A stretch of DNA of 64,000 nt from Ianthella basta (GCA_964019415.1 OZ025872.1:10516266-10580265); one strand, 5' to 3'; counted from the first letter of the stretch, positions 33,310 to 45,913 are shown. Notes: generated from the letters alone by a model not told the origin. A program made the numbers and translations.

Positions 33310-34696
33310 CGAGCTGCCTCTGTCTTGTCAAAGTCACTCTTGAGTGGTCCCTGCTGTGCCAGTCGTGTCTTGAGCTCTGCGATCTCTCTCTGCAGCTCCT
33401 CCACTACTGTCTTGTAGCGGGACATGTGGTAGTCCACCGTCAACACATTACGCATCACCTGCACACACACGTGAAGGGAGCAAGTGGAATACACTTGGGA
33501 TATAAAGTGAATGTCCGTGCATGTGTGTCTGTCTGTCTGTGTGTCTGTGTGTACCATGTACCTTAGTCTTGATCTGTTTGGCCCTGTCTGCATACTTGAG
33601 AGTAAGGGTCGAACGAATACTCTATATTAAGTCCAATGAACGAATATTCGAATATTCGTTCCACCGAAAGTGATTACCAAATATGGCCGTCTTCTGTTGA
33701 GCGATTACCAGAAATGGGAGGAGAAAGTCGGATGAAGAGCAGAATGGGCGAATTTGACCTGACAGAAAGCATTTTCTGCGGTCACTGCATAATCCATAAA
33801 AGATAGAAGGTGTTTCGTTCCGTAGATATCGACTGATTCATGAGCGAAACGAGTTTTATGTGGTTGGCGGCCATTTGTATGACGTCATTAAGCGTCACCA
33901 AAATCCAAACGAATAAAATTATCCTTCGAATATTAGGCTACCGAACGAATATTCGACTGTTCAAAAGTGACTCTTGCAGTTAGGCCCCTGCAAAGGCTAG
34001 GTTTGTTGCTTGAAGGATCACTGGGTTTACGCCACCAAATCAACTACACCAGTATTGGTGTTACAGTTGGCTGGGAGGCCCAAAAGGCCCTATTAAGTTG
34101 GTAAGTTGGCAACCAGTTGATTGGTGGCGTAAACCCAGTGATCCTTCAAGCAACGAATATTCGACTATTCGGTTATTCGTTCGACCCCTACTTGAGAGTG
34201 TTGTAGGAGTCCTCGTAGCTCAGAGCAGAGGGACTGAGGGAGGGAGGGGACAACAGAGGACAGGTGGCTTTGTACTGCACAGTCTAAGGTCTCTGGGTGA
34301 GTGAACTGGTGTTGTCATGGCAACCATCTGGTAGTCTCACCTGACATTGGCAATCATGACAGTCTGGCAGGTCCCACCCAGTGAGTCCTTTAACAGTCTG
34401 GTCAGCTTGCTGTCTCGGTAAGGGACAAACACAGACTTGCCCTACACAACGAGGGGGGTACCTCAGTACACTCAACTACAGTGGGGCAAGGTGCTGTGTT
34501 AGTACACAACCCATTACATTGCTACAGTATAATCTCTTCCCACCTTGTTGCTGGCCAGTGCATTGATGTAGTTTCCCAGTGCCAGCAGAGAGTGGTTGAT
34601 GTTGGCACCCTTCCTCAGTTGCTCCCCACGGTTGGCAGTCACAGTGGCTCGCTCTGACCCTGCCAAGTGAATCAGGGACAGCTTAGCCTTGCTCAC
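33310..34696 (-). pseudogene. Kinesin-8 (KIF18/19-like) remnant, copy 2, split by a transposon
   Basis: Minus-strand exons: 34544-34696 ([19 protein letters not shown]), 34341-34441 ([20 protein letters not shown]), 33562-34233 (neck, interrupted) and 33310-33458 (neck coil, RYKTVVEELQREIAELKTRL). This copy keeps the canonical [10 protein letters not shown], but switch II DLAGSE is HLAGSE, and a 585-bp element sits inside the neck exon at 33604-34188. Motor N-terminal exons are absent. Lesions here and in copy 1 are mostly different, so much of the decay followed the duplication. Confidence 0.85.
33604..34188. mobile_element. 585-bp foldback transposon with 11-bp target duplication
   Basis: Ends agggtcgaacgaata and tattcgttcgacccc are inverted, and the target tacttgagagt is present on both sides (33593-33603 and 34189-34199) but only once in copy 1. 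Inside is a second inverted pair, gaaggatcactgggtttacg (about 34013) and its complement (about 34131). Repeated aatattcg words occur near both ends. No transposase. The duplication length suggests a Mutator-like (9-11 bp) family. Confidence 0.85.
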
Positions 34697-34799
34697 CTAC
34701 ACACAACACACAGTCACACACACATGCATGGACAAAGGAGAGTGAGGGAGGGGAGGAGGAGGTTAATCATATAGGGCTGACCAATCAAGCCTTTCTACC

Positions 34800-35859
34800 A
34801 TGACACACACACACTGTAAACACTAAACGAGGCATTTCCTGTACTAGCCTGAAGTGAACAATCAAATACATAAAAAGCTAACACAAAGTCAACACAGATC
34901 ATGTCGCCATACCAAAGTGAACATTGCAGAGATTCTGCACACAACAAAGGATCTACAATAATTAGACAACACAAAACTGTGATGTAATTCAAGATACCCC
35001 CCAGTCTTTGGCACTGGTAGAGTATCACTAACTAGCAGGGCAGCCGTCTTTGGTGGGCTTCCTGCTGTGGTGAGTTGCATGCCAGCGACTCAGTCCCTTG
35101 ACAGTTTCAAAGTATCTTCATTGCTAGCAACAAAGGGTAGCTGCTATCACAACAGTGAGTTTAAATTTGATCGTTGTACGACAGTGAATCAAAGTGTCCA
35201 ATAACCAGAAGTCAAAGGGAATAATAATAAGGGTGGGCAGCCACAAAGAAGCAATGGAAATCGAAGAATATCTTCCCAACAACAGCAAGACGGGCAATTT
35301 CAACCTGCAGAGGACACTTTCTATTCTAATTCATAATCACTGAGAGCTTGGTGTCACCCTGGGCAGTAGTCTTTGCTTGAATTGTGAACAAACAAACAAA
35401 CAAACAAACAAACAGAATTATATAGATTACACCACTAGCACACACACATAAATGTACCTCAAGCATTAAAGTGGTGAACTGGCATGGTTTGAGAGTGGGC
35501 CCAATTATAAGATTTCATATGTAAATATGTTGTAAGTACACAGGCAGTGTGGCATACAGAGCAGCCCCCAAGTGTGAGGTGTGTACACAGCTGGTGTCTG
35601 TGGAAGGCTGTGTAAGGTACATTCACATGTGGGGGTGGTCTAGCGAGGCTAGTAGTGGTACCAAACTGAAGTGTTGAGACTCTAATGATGTTCAGTGTCT
35701 GCACCAGTTTAGCAATGAAAGTGAGCAGTTCACACTTGTGACTGCTCCAGAAAGGGAAGGAAATGATGAGAGTTTAGGACTGCATTGTGGGGCTTCTAAT
35801 TTACAGAGCACTTTACTTTCAACTAGCTATTCAAGGGACTAGTGGACAATTCTCCCACA

Positions 35860-35860
<1 letters not shown>
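34800..35860. other. Non-coding duplicated block, copy 2
   Basis: Collinear with 12947-14040 but with a much shorter CA tract. No coding exons seen. Confidence 0.5.
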
Positions 35861-35861
<1 letters not shown>

Positions 35862-35901
<40 letters not shown>

Positions 35902-35945
35902 GTGTGTGTGTGCGTGTGTGCATGCATGTGTGTGTGTGTGTGTGT
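35862..35945. repeat. (TG)n microsatellite beside eIF2-gamma copy 2
   Basis: About 40 TG units with GC and CA interruptions. Confidence 0.9.
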
Positions 35946-35957
35946 GAGACAGCTCAC

Positions 35958-36430
35958 TTGCACTCCAGAGATAGCCTTGACAACTGTAGACTTGCTGTGT
36001 GCCACATGTCCAATGGTATCTGACACACACAAGCACAAATGTTTGTGATTTCAGGAATTACATAGTCCAACACACGTACCACGTGTGTTACTAATATGGG
36101 TACAGTGGAACCTGTCTAAGACAGCCACCTGCACGTGGGACGGCTCTAACTGACCTTTATAGAGAGGTGGCTGCTCTACAGAGATAGATTGCAATTCTAA
36201 ACTGCTATTTGGTGCATGTGACTGTTTCAGAGAGGTGGCTGCCTAACACAGTGACTGTCTTAGACTGCAGGCTCCACTGTACACTTGTGTGTATGTGTGT
36301 ACGTATGTATACAGTAGCTACATGTGACAGTGTTTCAATACATTACACGACAGTCAACTTACCAATGTTGATTGTTGCTTGGCGACTAGCTAATAACTTC
36401 AGGAGTAAAAGCATTGAGTTCTGTCACATC
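35958..36430 (-). pseudogene. EIF2S3: eIF2-gamma (EIF2S3) N-terminal exons, copy 2, broken
   Basis: Exons 36363-36430 (DVTELNAFTPEVIS, then the same extra TAGT, then RQATINIG) and 35958-36019 (TIGHVAHSKSTVVKAISGVQ). It is closer to the functional factor than copy 1 (TPEVIS and HSKST kept), but G1 still reads AHSKST where eIF2-gamma has AHGKST, and the four-base insertion breaks the frame. Confidence 0.85.
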
Positions 36431-37291
36431 CTGTGTAGTCAACCAGACAACATGACAGTGACATTTAATGTCAGTGTGAAATGAAAATTTCACTCTATGT
36501 CACCACAACATTACAGTGACAGTGACATGGTAGTGTCCCTGTATGTCAACTAGAGGTACACTGCAGGAGAACACTACTACAAAAACAAGCTGCACTACCT
36601 GAACAGCTCAAGCAGAGAACACAACACATGTGATTCATCACAGTACTAGCTATGTCTGATACAATACCAAGATCTTCTCCTCAATAGCCAGCCACCCCTA
36701 GGTCTAAAATCCCATCACTAGCTAATAGAGCACTTTTCATCGCCACCTCTCCTTATCAATTGGCACTCACGTACCAGTTTAGACAGGTCTTGAATCGCTA
36801 ATCTTGAATCATCCACTTTAGATGGGTGTAGTATCTATGCTATTGGTCAGGGTAGCTAGTTAGCTAGCTAGTTTTAGAATCATGCATAGCTAGCTATTGT
36901 TGAAGTGAAATGAGCAGTACAGCTGGAGGGACCTTGATCACTGGCTACTAGCACTCACACGTTAGCTGGCTATAGCATGCTATGGTCATAAGATAAAATG
37001 CACTACATGGAGCCACCCATCTCTGTCCATCGATGCGACCGTAGATCCTCCAGACATGATCCGACGGAGGGGGCCTGGATACGAGACTAAGCTACTACAC
37101 GCAGCTGCGGATCCGGAGCTCGAGGGCGCCATTTTCATGAAGCAAGACGCCATTTTGCAATCTCCTTATTGCGACCGGATCATGAGCTGCCACTGTCACT
37201 GGGCCCGACTCTGTTCAGTGACTGCTGCTCACAAGTAGGACCTCATGCGTGGAATCCAAGTACCCTCTACACTGTCAAGTGAGGCGCTGCG

Positions 37292-37499
37292 ATGGGCCTT
37301 GTCATGATCATCCTGACCGTCTTCTTGGGTGGCATTGTCCTCGTCTTGGCCATCCTCTGGGGATGGTTTGAGCCGAGCGTGAACTCCGTCTAGTCCTTCT
37401 TCCCGCAAAGCGTCGCCTACGTGTCCGTCGGAGTAGGAACAGACGATCCCTCGTGGCACACAGCGGACTACGGACAGTGATCCGTCCGGACGGGAACAG
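37292..37499 (+). pseudogene. TM first exon, copy 2, with a stop
   Basis: [20 protein letters not shown] is intact, followed by ILWGWFEPSVNSV and then TAG where NLR3 has CAG. A further single-base change shifts the frame after that. The donor gggaacag|gt is kept. The ATG opens a 37-codon frame that is mostly a membrane segment. Confidence 0.75.
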
Positions 37500-37964
37500 G
37501 TGGGCAGTAGGAGTGTTGACGTGGTGCGTAGGTATACTATAACCATATAAGCGCAGTATCTAGCTATGGCATAACGGACTGGCTAGCGGACACAGTGCAT
37601 GAACGGAGGACCGTCTCCAGTCCTGGTCGCGTGGTGTATGGCGAGGGTCTACAGGGACGGGTCTAGCCTCGATCGCTCATCCAGGCCTATTTTATCTATA
37701 TAGCTGTACTAGACGAATGCAAGGCATTGAGGGGGCGAGCACATGTCATTTGTTGTCATCATCATACCAACTGCTCACGTGCACAAGGGACAAGTTGACT
37801 GTTGTGTCATCACTGACTGCACACGTACACTGGGTGGACGTGACGTACCACAACTTCCAGTTTCCCACCACCCAGAAGAGAGGGGCTTCACTTTGCTTGC
37901 CCCAACAAGGTGACAAGGCCTGGCACATTGCTTAAGTTGTGTAGGTTGCAGCCCACAGTGCAAG

Positions 37965-38077
37965 CCTAGTCTCGTGTAGCAAGGCCTCTGTTCCTGCCTC
38001 CATTATTATATGCTGACATCATTGGTAGGCAGCAGATATAATGGAGGCAGGAATAGCGGCCTTGCTAAGTGAGACTA
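37965..38077. repeat. Foldback element, copy 2
   Basis: Same hairpin as 16244-16357, in the same intron position. Confidence 0.85.
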
Positions 38078-38500
38078 GTGCAAGCCAATCAGATTACAGC
38101 TATGCTATGACATCACAACCAGCTCACACCAACCAATGAGGTAGCAGATTGCCCAGTAAGCAGGTGAACTTTCTGCATGTGGACACTGTTGTGTGCAGTC
38201 TCACTGGTTGTTGTGAACTGGCTTGTGACATCATAGCATGTCTGCAATCTGATTGGGTGCACTGTGAGCCTGCCACCTACACAGCCCTATGTATGGTAAT
38301 GTGCCAGGACTATATCGTACCCCATAAGTAGGCCTGGATGTGTGAGGCTGTAGGACTACCCACGGGGACTTCCATATATGGTATATGCACACATTAGCTA
38401 TTGTGGCTATTTAGGGGTTGTCATGGTTACAAGGATCGTCACTTTGTTCCATTGTCTTCACTTTGATAGCAAACATTTCTGTTGGAACAGATGAGCTTGC

Positions 38501-38613
38501 AGTGCTCAGAACACCTGCAGACTGACCAGACTGTGGTGCTAGGACAACAACCTGTGCAAAAACAAGACGTGCAAGGGCAGCGAACAGTGGAGGGAGAAGC
38601 ATGTGAAATATAT
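38501..38613 (+). pseudogene. Gln-rich second exon, copy 2, unexpanded
   Basis: Reads CSEHLQTDQTVVLGQQPVQK, then QDVQGQRTVEGEACEIY, with a possible donor tat|gtaagt. Only four to five loose 6-residue units are present. The shared 3' end ([11 protein letters not shown]) is lost, so homology with the other copies stops near 38605. With a broken first exon it has no clear product. Confidence 0.6.
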
Positions 38614-38649
38614 GTAAGTGGTACCATCAGCATGCAGTACATACGTATT

Positions 38650-39600
38650 AAGGCAAGGGATCTCTGGAATTAATTGTGCGATTTCCGGAGACAGCGCTGC
38701 CTGGCCTCCACCGCGTAAAGAAGGAAAGCTTGTTACCCAATCCTGTATTATGTTGAAGTCTGCGCTGAATCGAGGATGAAGTAGCTGTATAGGAAGCTGA
38801 ACGTATCTCTCTACAATACCTTGCTAGCTAGCTATGTGGCCAGGCGCGATGTGTCCGGAAATCTCCTAGTTCCTTGCCTTTATTACTACTAACACTGATT
38901 CGAGTGAAGTTGACCGTATGCTTATCATAACGTGCTGTTCCTGCTGTAATTCGTTATAACGTGGGATATACAGATTAGCATGCATAAGGAACATATTCAG
39001 AAGTGGGGACCTTGCAAAGACACTAATGTAACTGTACCAGTCCAACCTTGCGTATAGACCACCTTTCTGCTGCTCAACAAACATTTGAATGGCTATAGAT
39101 CTTCATTAATATTAGCACGAGCAGATTCATGTCAGGTCAAACCATGTACGACCTGAGTAATACCACAATTATACTTGCATTGCTTTAGACACGCACCACT
39201 CTTTTTAGCCACGCAATTTGAATACTAACATAACACAGCCAATACAGTAATAAATTGTCAGTCATTTGCTACCAGTGAAAATGGCTATCACTGATCATGA
39301 ACACAGCCATTAGGTAAAGGCTTTTCCTGTGTATGCATAGCTATGGCTGCCGAGAGCTACAGTATCACCATAGTTTGTCTATGGTTAGACCTCAAAATCT
39401 TTGCTTGTTGTGCTCACAACATTCCCAGTCTGGTCCACTTTTACACCCATATCAATTGAAACTACTCAATTGCATGATTTGTGAAGGACTGCAGATGTAC
39501 GAGTCTCAGTATCATGCACACTAAAGGTGCTACAATGTAAATGTGCATCAGTCCATGCATTAACCTGCATTGTTTTCTATTTTCTTAACTTACCTGCAGG
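38650..39600. other. Unique intergenic region
   Basis: Start of sequence not shared with the other units. No exon that I can support. Confidence 0.4.
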
Positions 39601-39606
39601 GCCAAG

Positions 39607-40521
39607 ATGTTGCACAACTTTGTCTTACCTGCATCGGGGACTATGTTGCTCATCTGGATCAGCACTATGACCTACAGTGAGTCCATTGACCTGTTTGCGT
39701 ACTTTCTACTTCATTGCCTTGAGCATGTGCAAAACATGCTAATTCCAAAATTCAAAGGCTGTGATCAAGTGTTTCCGGACCGGAGTCTGCAGTGAGGCTG
39801 GGATGTGTTCATACAATGACCCTTTTCTGCTATTAGGCTACAAGCCTGTCTGTATAAATTGGCAGCTTTTGTGTATAAATGCCTACCAAAGCAATGCCTA
39901 AAGACCTTTGTCAGGGACTACCTGTACAAGAGTCGCATCAACTTGGTGTCTGTTCTTAGAAGCATATTATTATGCATAAGCCATCCCCTTTCCCTTAGAA
40001 CAACAACAATATAATGTAAGCACTAATAATGAATACTATTAAACTGGCTATGAATATTATTGCACTTCATTACTATGTGCATGTATGATCATTGCTGTCT
40101 GTCTGTGGTAGGTAGCCCTTAGGGCATTGTTTGCTGTGGAATGTATTATTATGAGTGCCCATGTATGTATCCCAGCATATACTACATGTGTCCTTCAGGT
40201 GCTGCCCAGCAAGTGTTCCTTTCAACCCACACCATCACTCCCTTGTTTGGGGATACTGTTGAGCTGATCTGCTACTACCCTAATGTGATGGAGATGGTAA
40301 ATGGACAACCAAGGTACACTACTACCACAGCTAGCTACAGAGTGAATGGCAAGTGCCACTTCCCTGATGATGATGTATTTGATCAAAAACCCAATAATCA
40401 GACTCAGAGTGAGGATTGACTCAGCCAACTTCACTGGTGACCTTGTCTCCTTCACTTGCTACTTAACTTTGACTGCATGGTGGCAGAGAGGACAACGCCA
40501 CCATTACCATAGACCCACAAG
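39607..40521 (+). pseudogene. Secreted or membrane Ig-domain protein, frameshifted
   Basis: Exon 39607-39676 encodes a signal-peptide-like MLHNFVLPASGTMLLIWIST and ends in phase 1 at ctaca|gtgagt. Exon 40199-40521 starts in phase 1 with AAQQVFLSTHTITPLFGDTV followed by ELICYYP, an Ig B-strand cysteine. A later part reads RLRVRIDSANFTGDLVSFTC, the E-F strand and second Ig cysteine, but in another frame. One indel between about 40340 and 40400 separates them. It is either a decayed gene or carries a sequence error. No transmembrane exon follows before the minisatellite. Confidence 0.6.
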
Positions 40522-40732
40522 GTACATAACTATAACTGCACACTTCCACCAGTTTGGTACATGCAGGGAGCTCTAGTGTATGATGACATACAGTATGTAT
40601 TGTCTTAGGTTCGACTGATTTTGCATGAGTCCGTAGCCAAGTTAACGTAATTTGAAAAGCTTAGAAGGAGCCCTCACTTTAGCATATATATGTATAATAC
40701 AGCTGACTGCAAGATGTTTTGTGGAAGCTACC

Positions 40733-41552
40733 CCGGTGTGGTTAGCCAGTTGTACTCCATCCACCACGGTGTGGTTAGCCAGTTGTACTCCATCCACCAC
40801 GGTGTGGTTAGCTAGTTGTTCTCCACCCACCACGGTGTGGTTAGCTAGTTGTACTCTACCCACCACGGTGTGGTTAGCTACTTGTACTCCACCCACCACG
40901 GTGTGGTTAGCTACTTGTACTCCGCCCATCACGATGTGGTTAGCTACTTGTACTCCGCCCACCACAGTGTGGTTAGCTACTTCTACTCCACCCACCACGG
41001 TGTGGTTAGCCAGTTGTACTCCACCCACCACGGTGTGGTTAGCTAGTTGTACTCTACCCACCACGATGTGGTTAGCTAGTTGTACTCCACCCACCACGGT
41101 GTGGTTAGCTAGTTGTACTCTACCCACCACGGTGTGGTTAGCTAGTTGTACTCCACCCACCACGGTGTGGTTAGCTACTTGTACTTCGCCCACCACGGTG
41201 TGGTTAGCTACTTCTACTCCGCCCACCACGGTGTGGTTAGCCAGTTGTACTCCACCCACCACAGTGTGGTTAGCTAGTTGTACTCTACCCACCACGATGT
41301 GGTTAGCTAGTTGTACTCCACCCACCATGGTGTGGTTAGCTAGTTGTACTCTACCCACCACGGTGTGGTTAGCTAGTTGTACTCCACCCACCACGGTTTG
41401 GTTAGCTAGTTGTACTCTACCCACCACGGTGTGGTTAGCTAGTTGTACTCCACCCACCTCAGTGTGGTTAGCTAGTTGTATTCCACCCACCACGTTGTGG
41501 TTAGCTAGTTGTACTCCACCCCCCACGGTGTGGTTAGCTAGTTGTACTTCGT
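40733..41552. repeat. 33-bp minisatellite, about 25 units
   Basis: The unit is tgtggttagctagttgtact plus ccacccaccacgg, with 5-15% variation. Being 33 bases (11 codons) without stops, it leaves long open frames on both strands (for example repeated VWLASCTPPTT). No start, splice or domain supports translation. Confidence 0.9.
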
Positions 41553-41579
41553 GTGCTGTGTGTAGTGTGTAGTGGTTTA

Positions 41580-42120
41580 CACTGACTTGAGTTGTTCATC
41601 TCAGTCAGTGTCTGCTTGTAGTCTTCCTCACCAGCCCCCTCCCCTCCTGGGGAGTTTGTGTGATGCTAGTTGTGTCAGGTGAAGGTGGTTATTGTGTAAT
41701 GTTCACACAGTGGGGTCAGACGATTGTGCAATGTATTGACATCATTAAGTAATCGGTAAATCTGATTGGTCACATCAAGACCAGCTGCTATGGAAACAGC
41801 TCAAGTGACACAAACTCACTAAACACTGCCACAAGAAGCGTCTAGCATGCTAGACTACACTGCATGGTGGTCATGTGACAGTCATGTGACCCCATTGCAT
41901 CATGCCCCTCCCACAGACTGCTGGTGTATCCTACCTGTCTTGTATTTGATTGCTGTATGAGAGCCCTATGCAGTAAGTCCTGCAGTGTGGGTGTGTCACA
42001 ACGTCCTTCTCATTGCTGTCCTCATTGCTGTCTGGTAACTAGACAAATGGACCCTCTGAAAAGGGACCCACCCTGGAGGTGAGTCGTGATGTGCTCAAGG
42101 TGTTGACACACCAACAGATG
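41580..42120. other. Intergenic
   Basis: No supported exon. Contains a run of tcatgtgac words. Confidence 0.4.
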
Positions 42121-42130
42121 GGAAGGGAGG

Positions 42131-42857
42131 TTGGGTTCATCCCTAAGTGAGCCCCAGCCTGGTGGGGTGGGGCAGTCCACTGCTGTTGAGCCTTCTTGGA
42201 CAGAACTGCCAAAGGAGAAAGATGTGTCCTTAGCTACTGGTGTGTGTACTGCGTGTGTGTGTGTGTGTGTGTGCGTGTGTGTGCGCGCGTGTGTGTGCGT
42301 GTGTGTGTGTGTGCGTGTGTGTGCGTGTGTGCGTGTGTGTGTGTGTGCGTGTGTGTGCGCGTGTGTGTGTGGTGCACGAGAGTGTACCCTCATTCCTGCC
42401 CCTTCCCTCCTTCCACATTGTGTTTGCACTCTTATTAGCTATTGTACTTTTGTATGGGAAGACCCCTCTACATGTGAAAGTATTTTTTGTCTTTTTCCCC
42501 ACTTCACTATATGGTTGAGAGACTTGTCTTTCTTCCTCAGTGTCCAGTTATTTGTGTTGCTTTGTGTAAACACTGTGGATGCAGCCTGCAATCAGCCCAC
42601 AGCCCCATGCACCCTCTGATGTTGAGCAGTTTCCAATCAACTCGTGGTAAGTGTGAATGTGTCTGTCTGTCTGTGTGTGCAGTGTGCTAGTAGTGGGCAG
42701 CAGGTTGTGTTGAGGTGTGACCAACTGTCACACTTGTTGTGTCTCCTTGCAGCTTTGTGTTCCCGTCGCCGTAGCAACTGGACCATCAAAGAGTTGGTGT
42801 GTCACAGAGTTGTGTCTTATTTATGTCAGAGGTGAGTGTGCTGTGCTGTATGGAGAG

Positions 42858-42928
<71 letters not shown>

Positions 42929-43295
42929 TACATGTGTGTACGTGTGTGTGTGTGTGTTTGTGCGTGTGTATGTGTGTGTACGTGTGTGTGTGTGTTTAGC
43001 TGTATTTGTATGTTTGTAGCTATGTCAGTGTGTGACTGTGTTTGTGTGTGTCCACCCTATGCCTCTATCCATGCAGTACATGTGTGGTGTACACATCTAT
43101 ATTTAGTACTCTGTCACACAAAATCCACCAAGCTACCCTGGTTGAGTGTTGTTTCCCCTCTCCTCTCTCTCTGCAATCTGCAGTGTCTATGCAACTGTCC
43201 ATGCCAAGGACTAACAGTATGACTTGTGTTTGTTTGAGAGAGCAAATAACTTATGGAGATCTGTATTATACCGTGCCACAGGCTCATCAAACTAA
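42131..43295 (+). pseudogene. Gene X, copy A (decayed)
   Basis: Pieces match copy B at 62880-63824. The end of an exon at 42646 reads FQSTR, then 42753-42831 (LCSRRRSNWTIKELVCHRVV) and 43184-43295. The last exon has a TAA at 43212-43214 where copy B has AAA (KDKQYDL). The preceding exon lacks about 260 bases present in copy B. A possible further exon ends at about 42239 ([17 protein letters not shown]). I do not recognise the family. Long (TG)n tracts fill its introns. Confidence 0.55.
42251..42372. repeat. (TG)n microsatellite with CG interruptions
   Basis: About 60 dinucleotides, many TG to CG changes (gcgcgcgt). A second TG tract lies at 42860-42925, behind the gene X donor at 42831. Confidence 0.9.
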
Positions 43296-45179
43296 TGTAA
43301 AGGACGTTATTTATTGCAGTGTGTGTTTCTGACACTTTTAGCTGTTGTCTCTTGTTGTGTGAAGAGTTGTAGTTGGTTGTATTATGTTTTAACTATTTGT
43401 TGATCATTGTTGGTCACTATGATGACATTTTGTGAAGTGGCTAATGAGTCAAGACACGAGTTAGTCTGGCTCACGTGACTAGCTAGCTAGACCTATAGAT
43501 GTACTGTCCCAACAACCAGAGAGATGCGGAAAATTAGAGTACCGGTGTAACAGGATATCAGTTCCCCCCGGATATCAGTTCCCCTCGGAACTGGAGTCCT
43601 AGGACTGGAGGTCCCCCTCTAGCTATAGGATTTCAGTTCCCCCCTGCGAATCCGTGCGGCGGAACGCCTGTCCTAGTACGGGAGTTCCGCATGAGAAGTC
43701 AGCTGGTGCTGGGAACGTAGCGGCGTTTCAGATGTGCGCAAACCTACGTAGCTATAGCTACCTCAACGACCGCATACACGTGGGGCAGCCGGCTGAGACA
43801 AAGTGTAGGTGACACAATACGAACCATTACGTGATAGTAGACGCCAGGTGTTACAATGATCGAAGACATATTTGTCTCCTCCTCTGGCCTTGCTTATAGC
43901 TAGCGAGTTTATATGACTAAATACAGCTTGAGAGAGATAGAGAGCTTGAATGTAGAAGTGTATCAACCAAGTAAACTTTAAAGTAGAGTGCAGCTGCAGC
44001 TCCAAGCTAGTGCATGTTATTGTGAATGGTCGTTATCACCATATTCAGCTGACCATGGCTCTGCACTGACTGAAAATCATAATGCATGCATGCATGCAGT
44101 AGTTATTGGCTGATTTTCATTGTCCCAAATAATATAAGCCACTAAGTTTGGTGTTATTAATCAACCACGCATGTATGGTGGTCTATTACCATGGCGCACC
44201 ATGCTTGGTTGTTCATTGCCACCAAATGTGGTGGTAACACTACACCAGTAAATAGCCATGCAATCTATTCTAATTCCAATTTCAATCAGGTTCAATACAA
44301 ATTACAGGAAATGGCTTTAAGTTCATACTAAGTAGAATAAAGAGTAAAATAACTGTCACAAAAGTAAAAGCAGATGTTAAAGAATTGTCTCACATGCATG
44401 CTATCCGCAGTCATGCATGCTCTCGTCTCCATGTTTCTGGTGGTATATATAGCGCAAACACTCTACCTGCACTCGGAGTGGTTACCCTTGGAAACTTGCA
44501 CTGGTGGTCTTGTTCTTAGTAGCACTTGCACAATCATATATATACTACATGTGCAGATTGCAACTTGTACTGTGATGGTGGTGCATGGTAGTGGTAGTGG
44601 TGTCATGGAAGTGGTGCCATGGAATGGTAGCATGTGGTGGTTGTTGTATATCAATATTTGAGTGCATCGTGCCACATGGCACTAAGGCACAAACTGGCCC
44701 AAAGCAGCACTATACACAAACAAACCACGCATTCACATAAAACTGTTGATTTAGATGATGTGTCCTTCACAGTATACAAATCAGTTAAGGACCAGCAGGG
44801 TATAGAGAGTTAAGATGTGCCAAAACGCGCCTTCCACATGGTGTGGATAGCCGCTGCTGTCTTGTGGTGTGGCAAGTCTGTTATATATACAGTACAAGTT
44901 ACAAAATACTAGGTGAAGCGCACCATACAAGGAATGCACCCAAAATGCGCATGGGGGCAGCAGCGTGGGATGACCTGGCGGAAGTGTGCTTGGCACGATA
45001 TTAAAACTCTCATCATTTGGCGCAGAACAAATATTCATTTTTTCCAATTAGACCTTTGTTTTTGTGGGAGGGGGGCTGAAAGATCACATATAAATGCCCA
45101 TAGGAGCATACTGAATGTACTGCACATTTATACTGAAACATAGTGATGCCTGATATTGAAACAAAAAGCCGCATACAGC

Positions 45180-45412
45180 TATGAACCATAGCAGCCGTGC
45201 CCAGGTGGTCCAGCTCACCCATGGCATGGGCACGATTGCATACTGCGCTTCAAGATGGCCGTGATAAATGGGGGTAATCTAATTATAGCACCAATCAGCA
45301 CCAATTACCAGGAATCAACACCCATGCAGTAGCCCAGCCCTTAGCACAGTTGCCTGACAATCTCTATGGTGCAGGGTCCAAATCCTAATTCACCCATTCC
45401 CCCTCTTTTTTG
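45180..45412 (+). mobile_element. SINE-like repeat, left copy
   Basis: Contains tagcccagcccttagcacag and ggtccaaatcc, which resemble A and B boxes of a tRNA-derived SINE. The reverse complement occurs at 48115-48316 with the same flanking words (gcaatcgcgcccatgccatg), forming an inverted pair 2.7 kb apart. Pol III activity is not shown. Confidence 0.5.
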
Positions 45413-45419
45413 CTTGACT

Positions 45420-45913
45420 ATATTATCTTATTATAATAAACGTAACGCACATTTTCGTTGTTCGGGATAATCTCCTTCAATTCTGTACAGAACGTCACCA
45501 AACTTGGTAGGATTACGAAGAGGCGTACTGTGAGTAACCTTGCCGAGCTGAAATTTGGTTTAAGGTCATTCCTTCCGAGTTCTTGCCACTTTTACGGTCG
45601 CCGCCATATCTAAGAGATAGGGAAAAGATCGTGTTTCGTTGTGCACAAACTCCTCCTTCAATTTTTCACCAATCTTCGCCAAACGTGGAAGAGTATATCA
45701 CAGAAATACGGGGGGTGACCTAAGGTGGTTAGCGCCTTCGCCACTGGACTCATTTAGACGAAATGGATTGACATAAGTAAGTTCTGTACGCACGGAGTTT
45801 TACGGAGCGTGTCTACGGAATGCTCCCAATTAAATGGACGGTTTTGATTGGTTAAACGCTCCAATTTTAAACAATATGCTGGGAACCCACCCGAAGGGCG
45901 GGCATTCAGCTAG
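45420..45913 (+). mobile_element. Helitron 3' end
   Basis: Ends with the hairpin cccaccc-gaa-gggcggg, then cattcag and CTAG followed by T, the expected Helitron 3' terminus. The 5' end is not located. The minus-strand end at 2531 has the same layout and the same following TATA. Confidence 0.6.

Noticed and set aside
40733..41552. CRISPR-like regular array
   Set aside because: The units abut without unique spacers and the genome is an animal's; it is a minisatellite.
40642..41572. Two opposing ~300-codon frames
   Set aside because: These are products of a 33-bp minisatellite (a multiple of three); no start context, splice site or domain supports them.
45315..45400. Functional tRNA gene
   Set aside because: Only A- and B-box-like words with mismatches and no cloverleaf that I can draw; better a SINE-like repeat.
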